Part shown: one piece after another, positions 1-6,001 of the stretch | Layout of the letters: every line of letters begins with the position of its first letter | Numbering within the stretch: the stretch's first letter is position 1 | Origin: an uncultured Synergistia bacterium | GTDB lineage: Bacteria > Eremiobacterota > SpSt-956 > JAKJGF01 | Assembly: GCA_937888925.1 (NCBI GenBank) | Contig: CALARM010000042.1 | Location: 1 to 6,068 of the forward strand | Length of the DNA stretch: 6,068 bases | Direction of reading: 5' to 3' | Notes under the pieces: model-generated | Database searches by the model: none | What the model saw: only the letters and a program-made list of their open reading frames with translations | What the model was told of the DNA's origin: nothing | Translations under genes and position numbers: made by a program

Positions 1-31
1 TGATGATATTTTTTGATTTAGAATGAACCAT

Positions 32-2668
32 TTATTTTCCCAGAGCTTTCAGAGCTTCAGCTTTATTTTGTTTAACTACTTCATCATCAGGTTCAATTTC
101 AAGGCTTTTTTCATAACATTCCAGTGCTTCTTTATACTCACCGATAGAATAAAGACAGACACCTTTAGAATTCCACACAAAGGCATCATCGGGCTCAATG
201 TCAATACTTTTATTATAACAGTCTATAGCTTTCTCATATTTTTCCTGTTCAAGAGCGATATGGCCCATCCAGACCCAGGCAGCCAGATAATCAGGATTTA
301 TTTCTATTGCTTTTTCGCAGCAATTAAATGCGTCATTATATTTTTTCTGTTCATAAAAAACTCTGGCTTTTAGAGACAGGGCATCCAGATATGTCTCATC
401 CAGTTCGTACGATTTATTCGCATATTTAAGAGCTTCATTATATTGTTTTTGTTTAAAAAGTGTGTCAGCTATATTGTACCAGACAACTGGATTGTCAGGT
501 ATAAGTTCAAGAGCTTTCTTATAACATTTTATAGCATCTCCGTAACTTTCCTTCATATCAAAAGCAAGTCCCTTTTGATTCCAGGCCCCTGCTGACAGAG
601 GGTATTTATTTGACTCTTTTTCAAAATATATTATTGCCTTATTAAAGCAATCTTTTGCCTGATCATCTTTTTTCTGTTCAACTAAAGCCTTTCCTTTTGA
701 AAGCCATGTCTCACCATTTTCCATATTTATACTCAATGATTTATCATAACATTTAATGGAACTGTCATATTTTTTTCTCAAAAATAGAGCATCTCCCATT
801 TTATTCAGGCTATGAATATCTGACTGTTCAAAAATTCCCTCTTTATTATAAAGGTCAATAGCCTTATCTATATATTTATTACCTTCATTAAAGCCCTTTC
901 CGAGTAAAATTCCACCTTTATTATACAGAGCCTCAGGACAATCAGAATCTATGTTAATCGCTTTTTCATAACAGGTCATAGCAAGATCAAAATTACCTGT
1001 ATTTTCAAGGATCTCTCCCTTTACAACCCAGGCAGGGGCATAATCTTTATCAATCTTTATAGCCCTGTCACATTCCTTTAAAGCTTCTCCTAATTTACCC
1101 TGGCAATATAAAGATCTCCCCTTGAGGGTAATAGATGGAGCATAAGAACCAGACAATGCTTTATCATAACATAGAATAGCACTGTCATAGTCTCCCTTAT
1201 TATAAAAACTTTTTATGTTATTATAATAATATGTCATAACAACAGGTTTCAAGGTAAAGTAGAGAACAATCACTGCTATAATACCGAAAAAAAATAATAA
1301 ACCTGCTACTATGATGCCGGTCATTATAAATCTTGTATTGCGGGCAAAAAAAGATGAAGATTTATCAATTTTACCGGGAGAATCATGCTTCAGAGACACA
1401 TCTTCCATGACAGGTTCTTTATAAGGAAGATTCCCGCTGCCTGTGCCGGGTATTTTTGACATTTCAGATAATGTTCCGCTGCCTGCTCCGCCCGTTTTAG
1501 AGACTTCTGGCAGTTTGCCGCTGCCTGCTCCGCCCGTTTTAGAGACTTCCGACAGTTTGCCGCTGCCTGCTCCGCCCGTTTTAGAGACTTCTGGCAGTTT
1601 GCCGCTGCCTGCTCCGGCCATTTTAGAGACTTCTGGGAGTTTGCCACTGCCTGCTCCGCCCGTTTTAGACGAAGATCTGGCTTCAGGTTCATATGAGGCA
1701 GGAGCAATAGTGCTCTCGTCACTAATGGGAGGAAGAGTAAGTTCTTCACCGGTCTCCACTTCTGAAGAAATGTTCTCAAGAGCTTCTTTCATTTCCGCTG
1801 CATTTCTATAACGATCAGAAGCTCTCAGTTCAAGGGCTTTTATCAATATTTTTTCAAGTTCCGGAGATACCCGGGGATTAATGTCTCTTACAGGGCCGAA
1901 GGACAGGGCTGTTTTCGGTATAACACCGGTAAGAAGGCAGTGCATTGTAGCTCCCAGGGAATATATGTCAGTTCTTGGTTCAGGTTTACCATGTAATAAT
2001 TCTTCAGGTGCATAGACAAGGGTACCGACAACTGTTTTTGTAGTATTCCCATCAGGTTCTACTGTTCTTGCTATACCAAAATCTACCAGTATTGCCCTGT
2101 TATCGGAATTTCTTATCATAATATTACCGGGTTTTAAATCCCTGTAGACTACAGGCGGAGACTGACTATGCATATAGTGAAGAGCATCGAGTATTTCTTT
2201 TGACCATTGTATTACCAGTTTTTCGTCTATACCTTCTTTTTTATAATGTTTTAATATAGTAAAAAGATCATCGCCTTCTATATAATCCATTACCAGGTAA
2301 TAACGGCCTTCCCAGGTAAAATAATCCCTTACAAAAGGTAAATTCGGATGTCTCAGGGTATGTAATATTTCAGCTTCCGTCTCAAAACGTTTCAGAATAT
2401 AAGCTTTATTTTCCTCATCTTCAGAAGAAGGACGTAACATTTCCTTTACGGCACATGGTGCATTTTTAAATCTTCTGTCCAGTGCTTCATATACGGCTCC
2501 CATGCCTCCTGCTTTGACAAGTCTCTTAATTTCATAACGATTATCAAGGAGAATACCGGATTTGAGTCTTCCGCTCTGAGTAACAATTTCTATTGCGCTG
2601 CCGCATCCCTGGCAGAATTTTGCATCATCTTTATTTTCATAACCGCATTTATCACAGAACAGTGCCAT
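32..2668 (-). CDS. Membrane Ser/Thr protein kinase with N-terminal zinc ribbon and C-terminal TPR domain
   Basis: Predicted 878-aa Hanks-type Ser/Thr kinase. In order: a zinc ribbon with Cys5/Cys8 and Cys19/Cys22; a kinase domain (about 43-297) with a glycine loop ending GGMG (54-57), Lys75 in AVKE, YRDLKPGN with catalytic Asp177, Asp196 of DFG and APE at 220-222; a low-complexity linker with six 14-residue repeats (334-417); one membrane helix (about 447-471); and about eleven TPR units (about 484-863). The catalytic residues are present, so it should be active. The usual HRD is YRD, and the first loop glycine is Lys52. With the kinase in the cytoplasm, one helix would put the TPRs outside the membrane, as a sensor or docking domain; this is inference. 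The ATG at 2668 is chosen because AGGAG lies 6 nt upstream and the zinc ribbon starts at once. The frame stays open to 2737, but that 23-residue extension looks like leader sequence. The stop TAA is at 32-34. Confidence 0.93.
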   Translation of the reverse strand: MALFCDKCGYENKDDAKFCQGCGSAIEIVTQSGRLKSGILLDNRYEIKRLVKAGGMGAVYEALDRRFKNAPCAVKEMLRPSSEDEENKAYILKRFETEAEILHTLRHPNLPFVRDYFTWEGRYYLVMDYIEGDDLFTILKHYKKEGIDEKLVIQWSKEILDALHYMHSQSPPVVYRDLKPGNIMIRNSDNRAILVDFGIARTVEPDGNTTKTVVGTLVYAPEELLHGKPEPRTDIYSLGATMHCLLTGVIPKTALSFGPVRDINPRVSPELEKILIKALELRASDRYRNAAEMKEALENISSEVETGEELTLPPISDESTIAPASYEPEARSSSKTGGAGSGKLPEVSKMAGAGSGKLPEVSKTGGAGSGKLSEVSKTGGAGSGKLPEVSKTGGAGSGTLSEMSKIPGTGSGNLPYKEPVMEDVSLKHDSPGKIDKSSSFFARNTRFIMTGIIVAGLLFFFGIIAVIVLYFTLKPVVMTYYYNNIKSFYNKGDYDSAILCYDKALSGSYAPSITLKGRSLYCQGKLGEALKECDRAIKIDKDYAPAWVVKGEILENTGNFDLAMTCYEKAINIDSDCPEALYNKGGILLGKGFNEGNKYIDKAIDLYNKEGIFEQSDIHSLNKMGDALFLRKKYDSSIKCYDKSLSINMENGETWLSKGKALVEQKKDDQAKDCFNKAIIYFEKESNKYPLSAGAWNQKGLAFDMKESYGDAIKCYKKALELIPDNPVVWYNIADTLFKQKQYNEALKYANKSYELDETYLDALSLKARVFYEQKKYNDAFNCCEKAIEINPDYLAAWVWMGHIALEQEKYEKAIDCYNKSIDIEPDDAFVWNSKGVCLYSIGEYKEALECYEKSLEIEPDDEVVKQNKAEALKALGK
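1418..1669 (-). repeat. Six tandem 42-bp repeats inside the kinase gene
   Basis: Six consecutive 42-bp units encode a 14-residue repeat, consensus SKTGGAGSGKLPEV, at kinase residues 334-417. The middle units are nearly identical in DNA, while the outer ones have drifted (for example IPGTGSGNLPY in the last). They form a flexible Gly/Ser/Lys-rich linker between the kinase domain and the membrane helix. High DNA identity suggests recent expansion by slippage or unequal recombination. The repeats also keep other frames open, so antisense ORFs here are not genes. Confidence 0.9.
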
Positions 2669-2674
2669 ATATTT

Positions 2675-2679
2675 CTCCT
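2675..2679 (-). promoter_or_regulatory. Ribosome binding site that sets the kinase start
   Basis: On the minus strand AGGAG lies 6 nt before the ATG at 2668. The more upstream in-frame ATG codons, near 2722-2737, have no comparable purine-rich site. This favours the shorter 878-aa product. Confidence 0.75.
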
Positions 2680-2683
2680 GTAA

Positions 2684-2704
2684 ATGAGCGGTGAGCAGTG
2701 TGCT
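2684..2704. repeat. Short array of 7-bp repeats in the kinase leader
   Basis: Read on the plus strand, three successive 7-mers starting at 2684 fit RTGAGCR, the third degenerate. The 15 bases at 2686-2700 match part of the array at 2871-2890 at 12 of 15 positions, all differences being transitions. It lies just upstream of the kinase ribosome binding site, so it is probably transcribed in the leader. It is short, and a chance match is possible. Confidence 0.4.
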
Positions 2705-2767
2705 TTCAGTCACTGTCTCCATACTCATTATTGACATTCTAACTTTTTCGTGAGATTTTTTATCCTT

Positions 2768-2823
2768 CAGAACCTCACATTATCGTTATTTTAACAACCG
2801 CATTTTTCACAGAATACTGACAT
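2768..2823 (-). pseudogene. Relic of a zinc-ribbon gene start
   Basis: Read on the minus strand from the ATG at 2823, this segment translates MSVFCEKCGC, then a TAA stop. It aligns without gaps to the first 56 nt of the kinase gene at about 44 of 56 positions, covering the start codon, the FCxKCG cysteine pair and the following N-D-rich stretch to the second cysteine position, where it reads TGA. The similarity fades after about 2768. The upstream purine stretch is also decayed compared with the kinase's AGGAG site. It is best read as the dead 5' end of a paralogue or of a duplicated kinase start. A translated 10-codon leader peptide is a less likely alternative. Confidence 0.55.
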
Positions 2824-2870
2824 AGTAATATTTCTACAATAAAAAGAAAATCCTTTTTCAGTTATAATTG

Positions 2871-2919
2871 GTGAGTGATGAGTAGTGAGTGGGTTTTATA
2901 CTCACTATTCACTACTCAC
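2871..2919. repeat. Inverted pair of 7-bp repeat arrays
   Basis: The left arm (2871-2890) is built from 7-mers of consensus RTGAGTR. The right arm (2900-2919) is its reverse complement at 17 of 20 positions, with a 9-nt loop at 2891-2899. It begins 10 bp past the methyltransferase stop and could fold as a long hairpin at the 3' end of that transcript. No U-run follows on either strand, so it is not a classical intrinsic terminator; it may protect or process the RNA. Confidence 0.75.
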
Positions 2920-2929
2920 TCTTAACCGT

Positions 2930-3898
2930 TTAAACTCTTTCATGAAGGTATATATTCTCATATCCCCATGAGAAAAACACTTTCTCCGTTGCTTTTACCT
3001 CTAAATGGGGAACATCAAAGAAATGACTGACTGTTATTATTCTTGTGCCGGTAGAGACTCCTTTAAATTTTTCCGCAAGTTTTTCTATTGTATCAGGATC
3101 GAACACAGTAGATACTATAAAAAATACAGTACCTTTAGAAAAATCTTCCAGAAGAAAATTCCCTTCTATAAAATTAACATGGTCAAATTTAAGAGCTTCT
3201 TTTATTTTATTGCTGTATTCGATAAAGGTAGGAATGGCGTCTATTCCGAATGCTTCCACACCATACATGATATTGGAAAAGAAGACCACATTACCTGTGC
3301 CGGAACCAAGATCATAAAATACATCTTTTTTATTCAGCCCTGCAAGCCTGAAAACCCTCCAGGCAGATAAAAATGGTGTTTCTCCGTATGTAAGAGTATT
3401 TATAGGTATCTCCATACTACGGCCTTCTGTAGCTACAATCTGATGGCACATACCCCAGGAATAAAAGGTAAGAAGTTTTAAATTTAACAGGAGAAATTTC
3501 CTTTTGAAAAAGAAAATGATAAATCCCAGGAATTGATTGTATGTCCTGCACAGATCCAGAAAAACCTGCCACATGGATCGTAACATAAACCCTTTAAGAG
3601 TATAATCATCAGGCTCTTCGTCCTGTGGAATTCCTTTCTCGCAGAAATAGCAATCAGACTCTCCCCTGGGAAGGATTCTGAAACATTTTTCGCAGAAAGC
3701 TATCGTATGTTTCGGCCTTATAATAATATATACAGGAACCATCATGGGAAAGAAAAAAATTATGGCACTCCATAAAGGTCCGCTGAGCCCCCTCTTTGAA
3801 GAATCTCTGAAAACCCATATGGATATGATAAATATTACAATAATGAAAACTAATTTCCAGTCGCCGGGAAGAGCCTGTAATATGTCGAGAAACTGCAT
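2930..3898 (-). CDS. Membrane-anchored zinc-ribbon class I SAM-dependent methyltransferase
   Basis: Predicted 322-aa protein. Two hydrophobic helices (about 15-30 and 42-60) flank RDSSKRG. Then comes a short zinc ribbon (Cys69/Cys72, Cys83/Cys86), another hydrophobic segment (about 122-145), and a Rossmann methyltransferase domain (about 170-315). Motif I is DLGSGTG (196-202), the acidic end of strand 2 is GID (Asp220), and EGNF (245-248) follows. The domain resembles DOT1-like and archaeal lysine methyltransferases (DLGSGxGxVV, later GTRIITVS at 284-291), so a protein substrate is plausible but unproven. The N-terminal helix, basic turn, helix, zinc-ribbon layout resembles that of many small uncharacterised bacterial membrane proteins. 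The start ATG at 3898 follows an AAGGAA site. It lies upstream of the kinase gene on the same strand, with 261 bp between them. Confidence 0.85.
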   Translation of the reverse strand: MQFLDILQALPGDWKLVFIIVIFIISIWVFRDSSKRGLSGPLWSAIIFFFPMMVPVYIIIRPKHTIAFCEKCFRILPRGESDCYFCEKGIPQDEEPDDYTLKGFMLRSMWQVFLDLCRTYNQFLGFIIFFFKRKFLLLNLKLLTFYSWGMCHQIVATEGRSMEIPINTLTYGETPFLSAWRVFRLAGLNKKDVFYDLGSGTGNVVFFSNIMYGVEAFGIDAIPTFIEYSNKIKEALKFDHVNFIEGNFLLEDFSKGTVFFIVSTVFDPDTIEKLAEKFKGVSTGTRIITVSHFFDVPHLEVKATEKVFFSWGYENIYLHERV

Positions 3899-3919
3899 AT
3901 GAATATTTCCTTATTTAAT

Positions 3920-3947
3920 CGTAATGCGTGACGCGTAACGCGTGACG
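3920..3947. repeat. Four tandem 7-bp repeats, CGTRACG
   Basis: Four consecutive 7-mers fit CGTRACG, the first being CGTAATG and the others CGTGACG or CGTAACG in alternation. Each unit is palindromic except for its centre base, so the array as a whole can also pair with itself. It is a GC-rich island in a very AT-rich region, 22 bp upstream of the methyltransferase start. It is probably transcribed in that gene's leader or part of its control region. It resembles the heptanucleotide STRR arrays known from cyanobacteria in period, but not necessarily in origin. Confidence 0.75.
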
Positions 3948-4101
3948 CGAGGATTGCAGGCTGTTACAATGATTTAAATATTCTATATCATTACGAAACT
4001 TTCCTACTTATATAAAATCTTATTATTTAAATACTTTATATGAAATTAAAAGTATAATATATTCACTTGAAATATTTTGTATTAAAAAATATACAAATGT
4101 A

Positions 4102-4130
4102 TTGACAAAATACTAAATCTAACATATAAT
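4102..4130 (+). promoter_or_regulatory. Perfect sigma70-type promoter for the 351-aa gene
   Basis: TTGACA at 4102-4107, a 17-bp spacer and TATAAT at 4125-4130 match the housekeeping consensus in every position. Transcription should begin near 4137, giving a leader of about 30 nt with AAGGAGG at 4151-4157. An 8-bp inverted repeat, TATTTTGT (4073-4080) and ACAAAATA (4105-4112), overlaps the -35 box and could be an operator, but the region is too AT-rich to lean on this. Confidence 0.85.
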
Positions 4131-4165
4131 AATATCATAGAAATATAATCAAGGAGGTAATAAAT

Positions 4166-5221
4166 ATGAAGCTGGCAAAAATTACAAAAAGAGGTATTCA
4201 AACAAGGCTGGTAATTCTTGGTATTTTAGTCATCGGTTATTTCAATCTCAATATGTATTTCAATTATCATATAAACAATGAATTACAGAGGTTGAAAAAA
4301 TCCGGAGAAATAACAACTGTTAATGAACTGGTAAAAGAACATGTTCGTGGTAACAACAGGGCCAATCTTTATCTGGGAGCAGGAGAGATGGTAGAGATAA
4401 ACAGAAGTCATACACCTCGCGGGGACTGTGATATAATAAAATATCACGAACAATATAGAGAAGAAATAAAGACAACTCTCGAAAAAAACCAGGTAGTCCT
4501 GGATATTATGGACAGGGCTTCTACAAAACCAAATTTCAGTTTTAATCCTGACTATAAAAAAGGTTTTGAAATGAAGGTACCAAATTATTTACAGTTAAGA
4601 TCAGTTGCTCAGATACTTGAGATGAAGGCCATTGATGATATAGCCTGCGGCAATTACGATCAGGCAGTCATAAGATGTGCTCAATGTCTGTCCCTCGGAC
4701 GGGATATAGGTGAAGAAAACGGCTTCCTTATAAATCATATGATATCTATAGCTATTATCAGTATCGGCACTCAACCTCTTGATTATATGATGAAAAACAA
4801 TATAAAAGCAAATTATACACCTGCCAGAGAGCAGTTAAATCTTATAAGATCTTCGTGGAATACAAGGTTACTTAAGAGCCTTGAGGCAGAAAGGGCTTCA
4901 GGAATAAGTTTTTACGAAAAGCTTACCTCTTTAGAACCTGTTGACAGCTCATATCTTGAGATGGGGCCCTTTAATAAGCCATATGGAAGAGCATTGATGA
5001 AACCATATATACTTGCAGATAAACTGTATTATATAAAATATATGAGTAATCTTATAGAGCAGGTTCGGAAAAATCCTTCCGGTGAAATCAAGCAGACTGA
5101 ATTATCAAAATATTATATAATTTCCAGGATACTTACACCGAGTATAAAAAGAGCAGCAGAACATAATACAAAAATCGTAAATAGCTGTAATGAACTCTTT
5201 GATGGACTCGGTAATATATAG
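4166..5221 (+). CDS. Membrane-anchored protein of unknown function
   Basis: Predicted 351-aa protein with a basic N-terminus, one membrane helix (about 15-34) and a mostly helical soluble domain that should lie outside the cytoplasm. There is no cleavage site or lipobox, so the helix is probably an anchor. The central block (about 140-210) has leucines and alanines in a LRSVAQILEMKA helix, then CGNYDQAVIRCAQCLSLGRDI and a LINHMISIAI helix. This resembles a TPR-like pair seen in many uncharacterised anchored proteins of Planctomycetota, Verrucomicrobiota and candidate phyla; that comparison is from memory. No catalytic motif is visible. The ATG at 4166 has AAGGAGG 8 nt upstream and a consensus promoter, and a strong hairpin follows the stop, so it is probably transcribed alone. 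Confidence 0.85.
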   Translation: MKLAKITKRGIQTRLVILGILVIGYFNLNMYFNYHINNELQRLKKSGEITTVNELVKEHVRGNNRANLYLGAGEMVEINRSHTPRGDCDIIKYHEQYREEIKTTLEKNQVVLDIMDRASTKPNFSFNPDYKKGFEMKVPNYLQLRSVAQILEMKAIDDIACGNYDQAVIRCAQCLSLGRDIGEENGFLINHMISIAIISIGTQPLDYMMKNNIKANYTPAREQLNLIRSSWNTRLLKSLEAERASGISFYEKLTSLEPVDSSYLEMGPFNKPYGRALMKPYILADKLYYIKYMSNLIEQVRKNPSGEIKQTELSKYYIISRILTPSIKRAAEHNTKIVNSCNELFDGLGNI

Positions 5222-5230
5222 TTAATAGCA

Positions 5231-5271
5231 AATAATAACAGAACACTCTTCTGGAGTGTTCTGTTATTATT
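5231..5271. terminator. Bidirectional terminator between convergent genes
   Basis: A perfect 18-bp stem (5231-5248 with 5254-5271) closes a 5-nt loop. The core is GC-containing (GAACACTC/GAGTGTTC) and the base is A/T-rich on both sides, giving a U-rich 3' side in either direction. It starts 9 bp after the stop of the plus-strand gene and ends 15 bp from the stop of the convergent minus-strand gene, so it can end both transcripts. Confidence 0.9.
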
Positions 5272-5286
5272 ATTGGGAATGATTGA

Positions 5287-5745
5287 TTAACCCAGCAGCC
5301 ATCCTACAAAAGTACCAGTTCCTGCTGCACTAACTACAGCAGCTGCAGGAAGACCGGCAAAAGAAGCTATTGCCGTAGCTACAACAGCTCCGCCTGCCAT
5401 ATACATAGCACTCTTGGGATCATCGGCAAACCATCCTGCAATAGCACCGGTTCCTGCTGCTGCAAGGACTTCTCCACCTGGTACTCCGGCAACATGAGCT
5501 ATGCCTGCTCCCAGAAGAGCTCCACCGGCAACATGTATTGGGGTCTGATTTTCTTTATAGAAATTTTTAAGCTCGCTATTTTTCCCTATGGAAACCTGTG
5601 ATGCAAGTTTTTTCATGCTGAGAAAGTCTGAATCATCTTTATGTGAACTGCCCAGGGTTACAACATCAACTGGCTCGGATTTTTTTTGAGTTTTTACCTG
5701 ACCGGTTTGCAGGGTTTTTTGTTGTTTCACTGATCCGATTTGCAT
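5287..5745 (-). CDS. Small protein with duplicated glycine-zipper-like hydrophobic hairpins
   Basis: Predicted 152-aa protein, function unknown. Residues 1-68 are hydrophilic, with a Gln/Lys-rich start and a DVVTLGSS stretch (27-34). Residues 71-107 and 115-151 are two copies of one unit, 17 of 37 positions identical, with a 44-residue period. Each holds a small-residue helix beginning AGGA, a Gly-x-Pro turn, and a second helix containing AAGTG and ending GW. The Gly/Ala spacing fits tightly packed membrane helices of the glycine-zipper type, giving four short helices. There is no N-terminal signal peptide. It could be a membrane, pore-forming or secreted surface protein; nothing seen decides this. 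The ATG at 5745 follows an AAGGAGAG site. It is convergent with the 351-aa gene and divergent from the dehydrogenase. Confidence 0.8.
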   Translation of the reverse strand: MQIGSVKQQKTLQTGQVKTQKKSEPVDVVTLGSSHKDDSDFLSMKKLASQVSIGKNSELKNFYKENQTPIHVAGGALLGAGIAHVAGVPGGEVLAAAGTGAIAGWFADDPKSAMYMAGGAVVATAIASFAGLPAAAVVSAAGTGTFVGWLLG

Positions 5746-5823
5746 ATTTAATCTCTCCTTTTATAAAAAAGAATTCTATCTATAAATAACTTACCATAAT
5801 CCTTATTGCTTTTCAATATAAAA

Positions 5824-5852
5824 TTGTTAACAGAATGTAAACTTTATAGTAT
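5824..5852 (+). promoter_or_regulatory. Weak candidate promoter for the dehydrogenase gene
   Basis: TTGTTA (5824-5829) and TAGTAT (5847-5852) are 17 bp apart, each matching the sigma70 consensus at 4 of 6 positions; an overlapping TATAGT (5845-5850) matches at 5 but with 15-bp spacing. If used, the transcript would include the possible leader structure at 5907-6001. In DNA this AT-rich, such matches are common. Confidence 0.25.
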
Positions 5853-5906
5853 TTCTAAAAAATAGTTTTAATTGATGGCGATTCAATTTTTCACATTTGA
5901 ATAAAA

Positions 5907-6001
5907 AGGAGTATCCTTATAAAGAAAGAATTTAAAACTCCTAAAACGTAACTTTATTATGACTATTGAAGGTCATAATGCTGTATAAAAGGAGTATAAA
6001 T
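5907..6001 (+). promoter_or_regulatory. Possible RBS-sequestering leader structure
   Basis: The dehydrogenase ribosome site AGGAGT (5990-5995) can pair with ACTCCT at 5937-5942. The pairing extends past a small internal loop to TAAAT (5997-6001) with ATTTA (5930-5934). This stem would enclose a perfect 8-bp hairpin, ATTATGAC (5956-5963) and GTCATAAT (5972-5979). ACTCCT can instead pair with a second AGGAGT at 5907-5912, part of an 11-bp direct copy of the true site that has no start codon after it. The two pairings exclude each other, as in translational switches. It matches no riboswitch class that I recognise. Confidence 0.35.

Noticed and set aside
23..373. Plus-strand frame of 116 codons over the kinase C-terminus.
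   Set aside because: It is antisense to well-conserved TPR codons, its product is Phe/Ile-rich without a domain, and it has no ribosome site.
1390..1811. Open frames on both strands across the 42-bp repeats, with Pro/Leu-rich or Lys/Ala-rich repetitive products.
   Set aside because: The repeat length is a multiple of three and lacks stops in several frames, so these are by-products of the kinase repeat; they have no ribosome site and lie wholly inside the kinase gene.
2669..2737. 23-residue N-terminal extension of the kinase.
   Set aside because: It passes through the heptad array and the ribosome site for the internal ATG, and zinc-ribbon proteins of this type begin right at the ribbon.
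3005..3370. Two plus-strand frames over the methyltransferase domain.
   Set aside because: Both are antisense to the Rossmann motifs and show no recognisable domain.
3920..3947. Heptad array as a CRISPR remnant.
   Set aside because: Units are 7 bp with no spacers, and no cas gene is present.
5906..5918. AAGGA-GTA-TCCTT palindrome as a stable hairpin.
   Set aside because: A 5-bp stem with a 3-nt loop is too weak to call alone; the alternative pairing with 5937-5942 is more informative.
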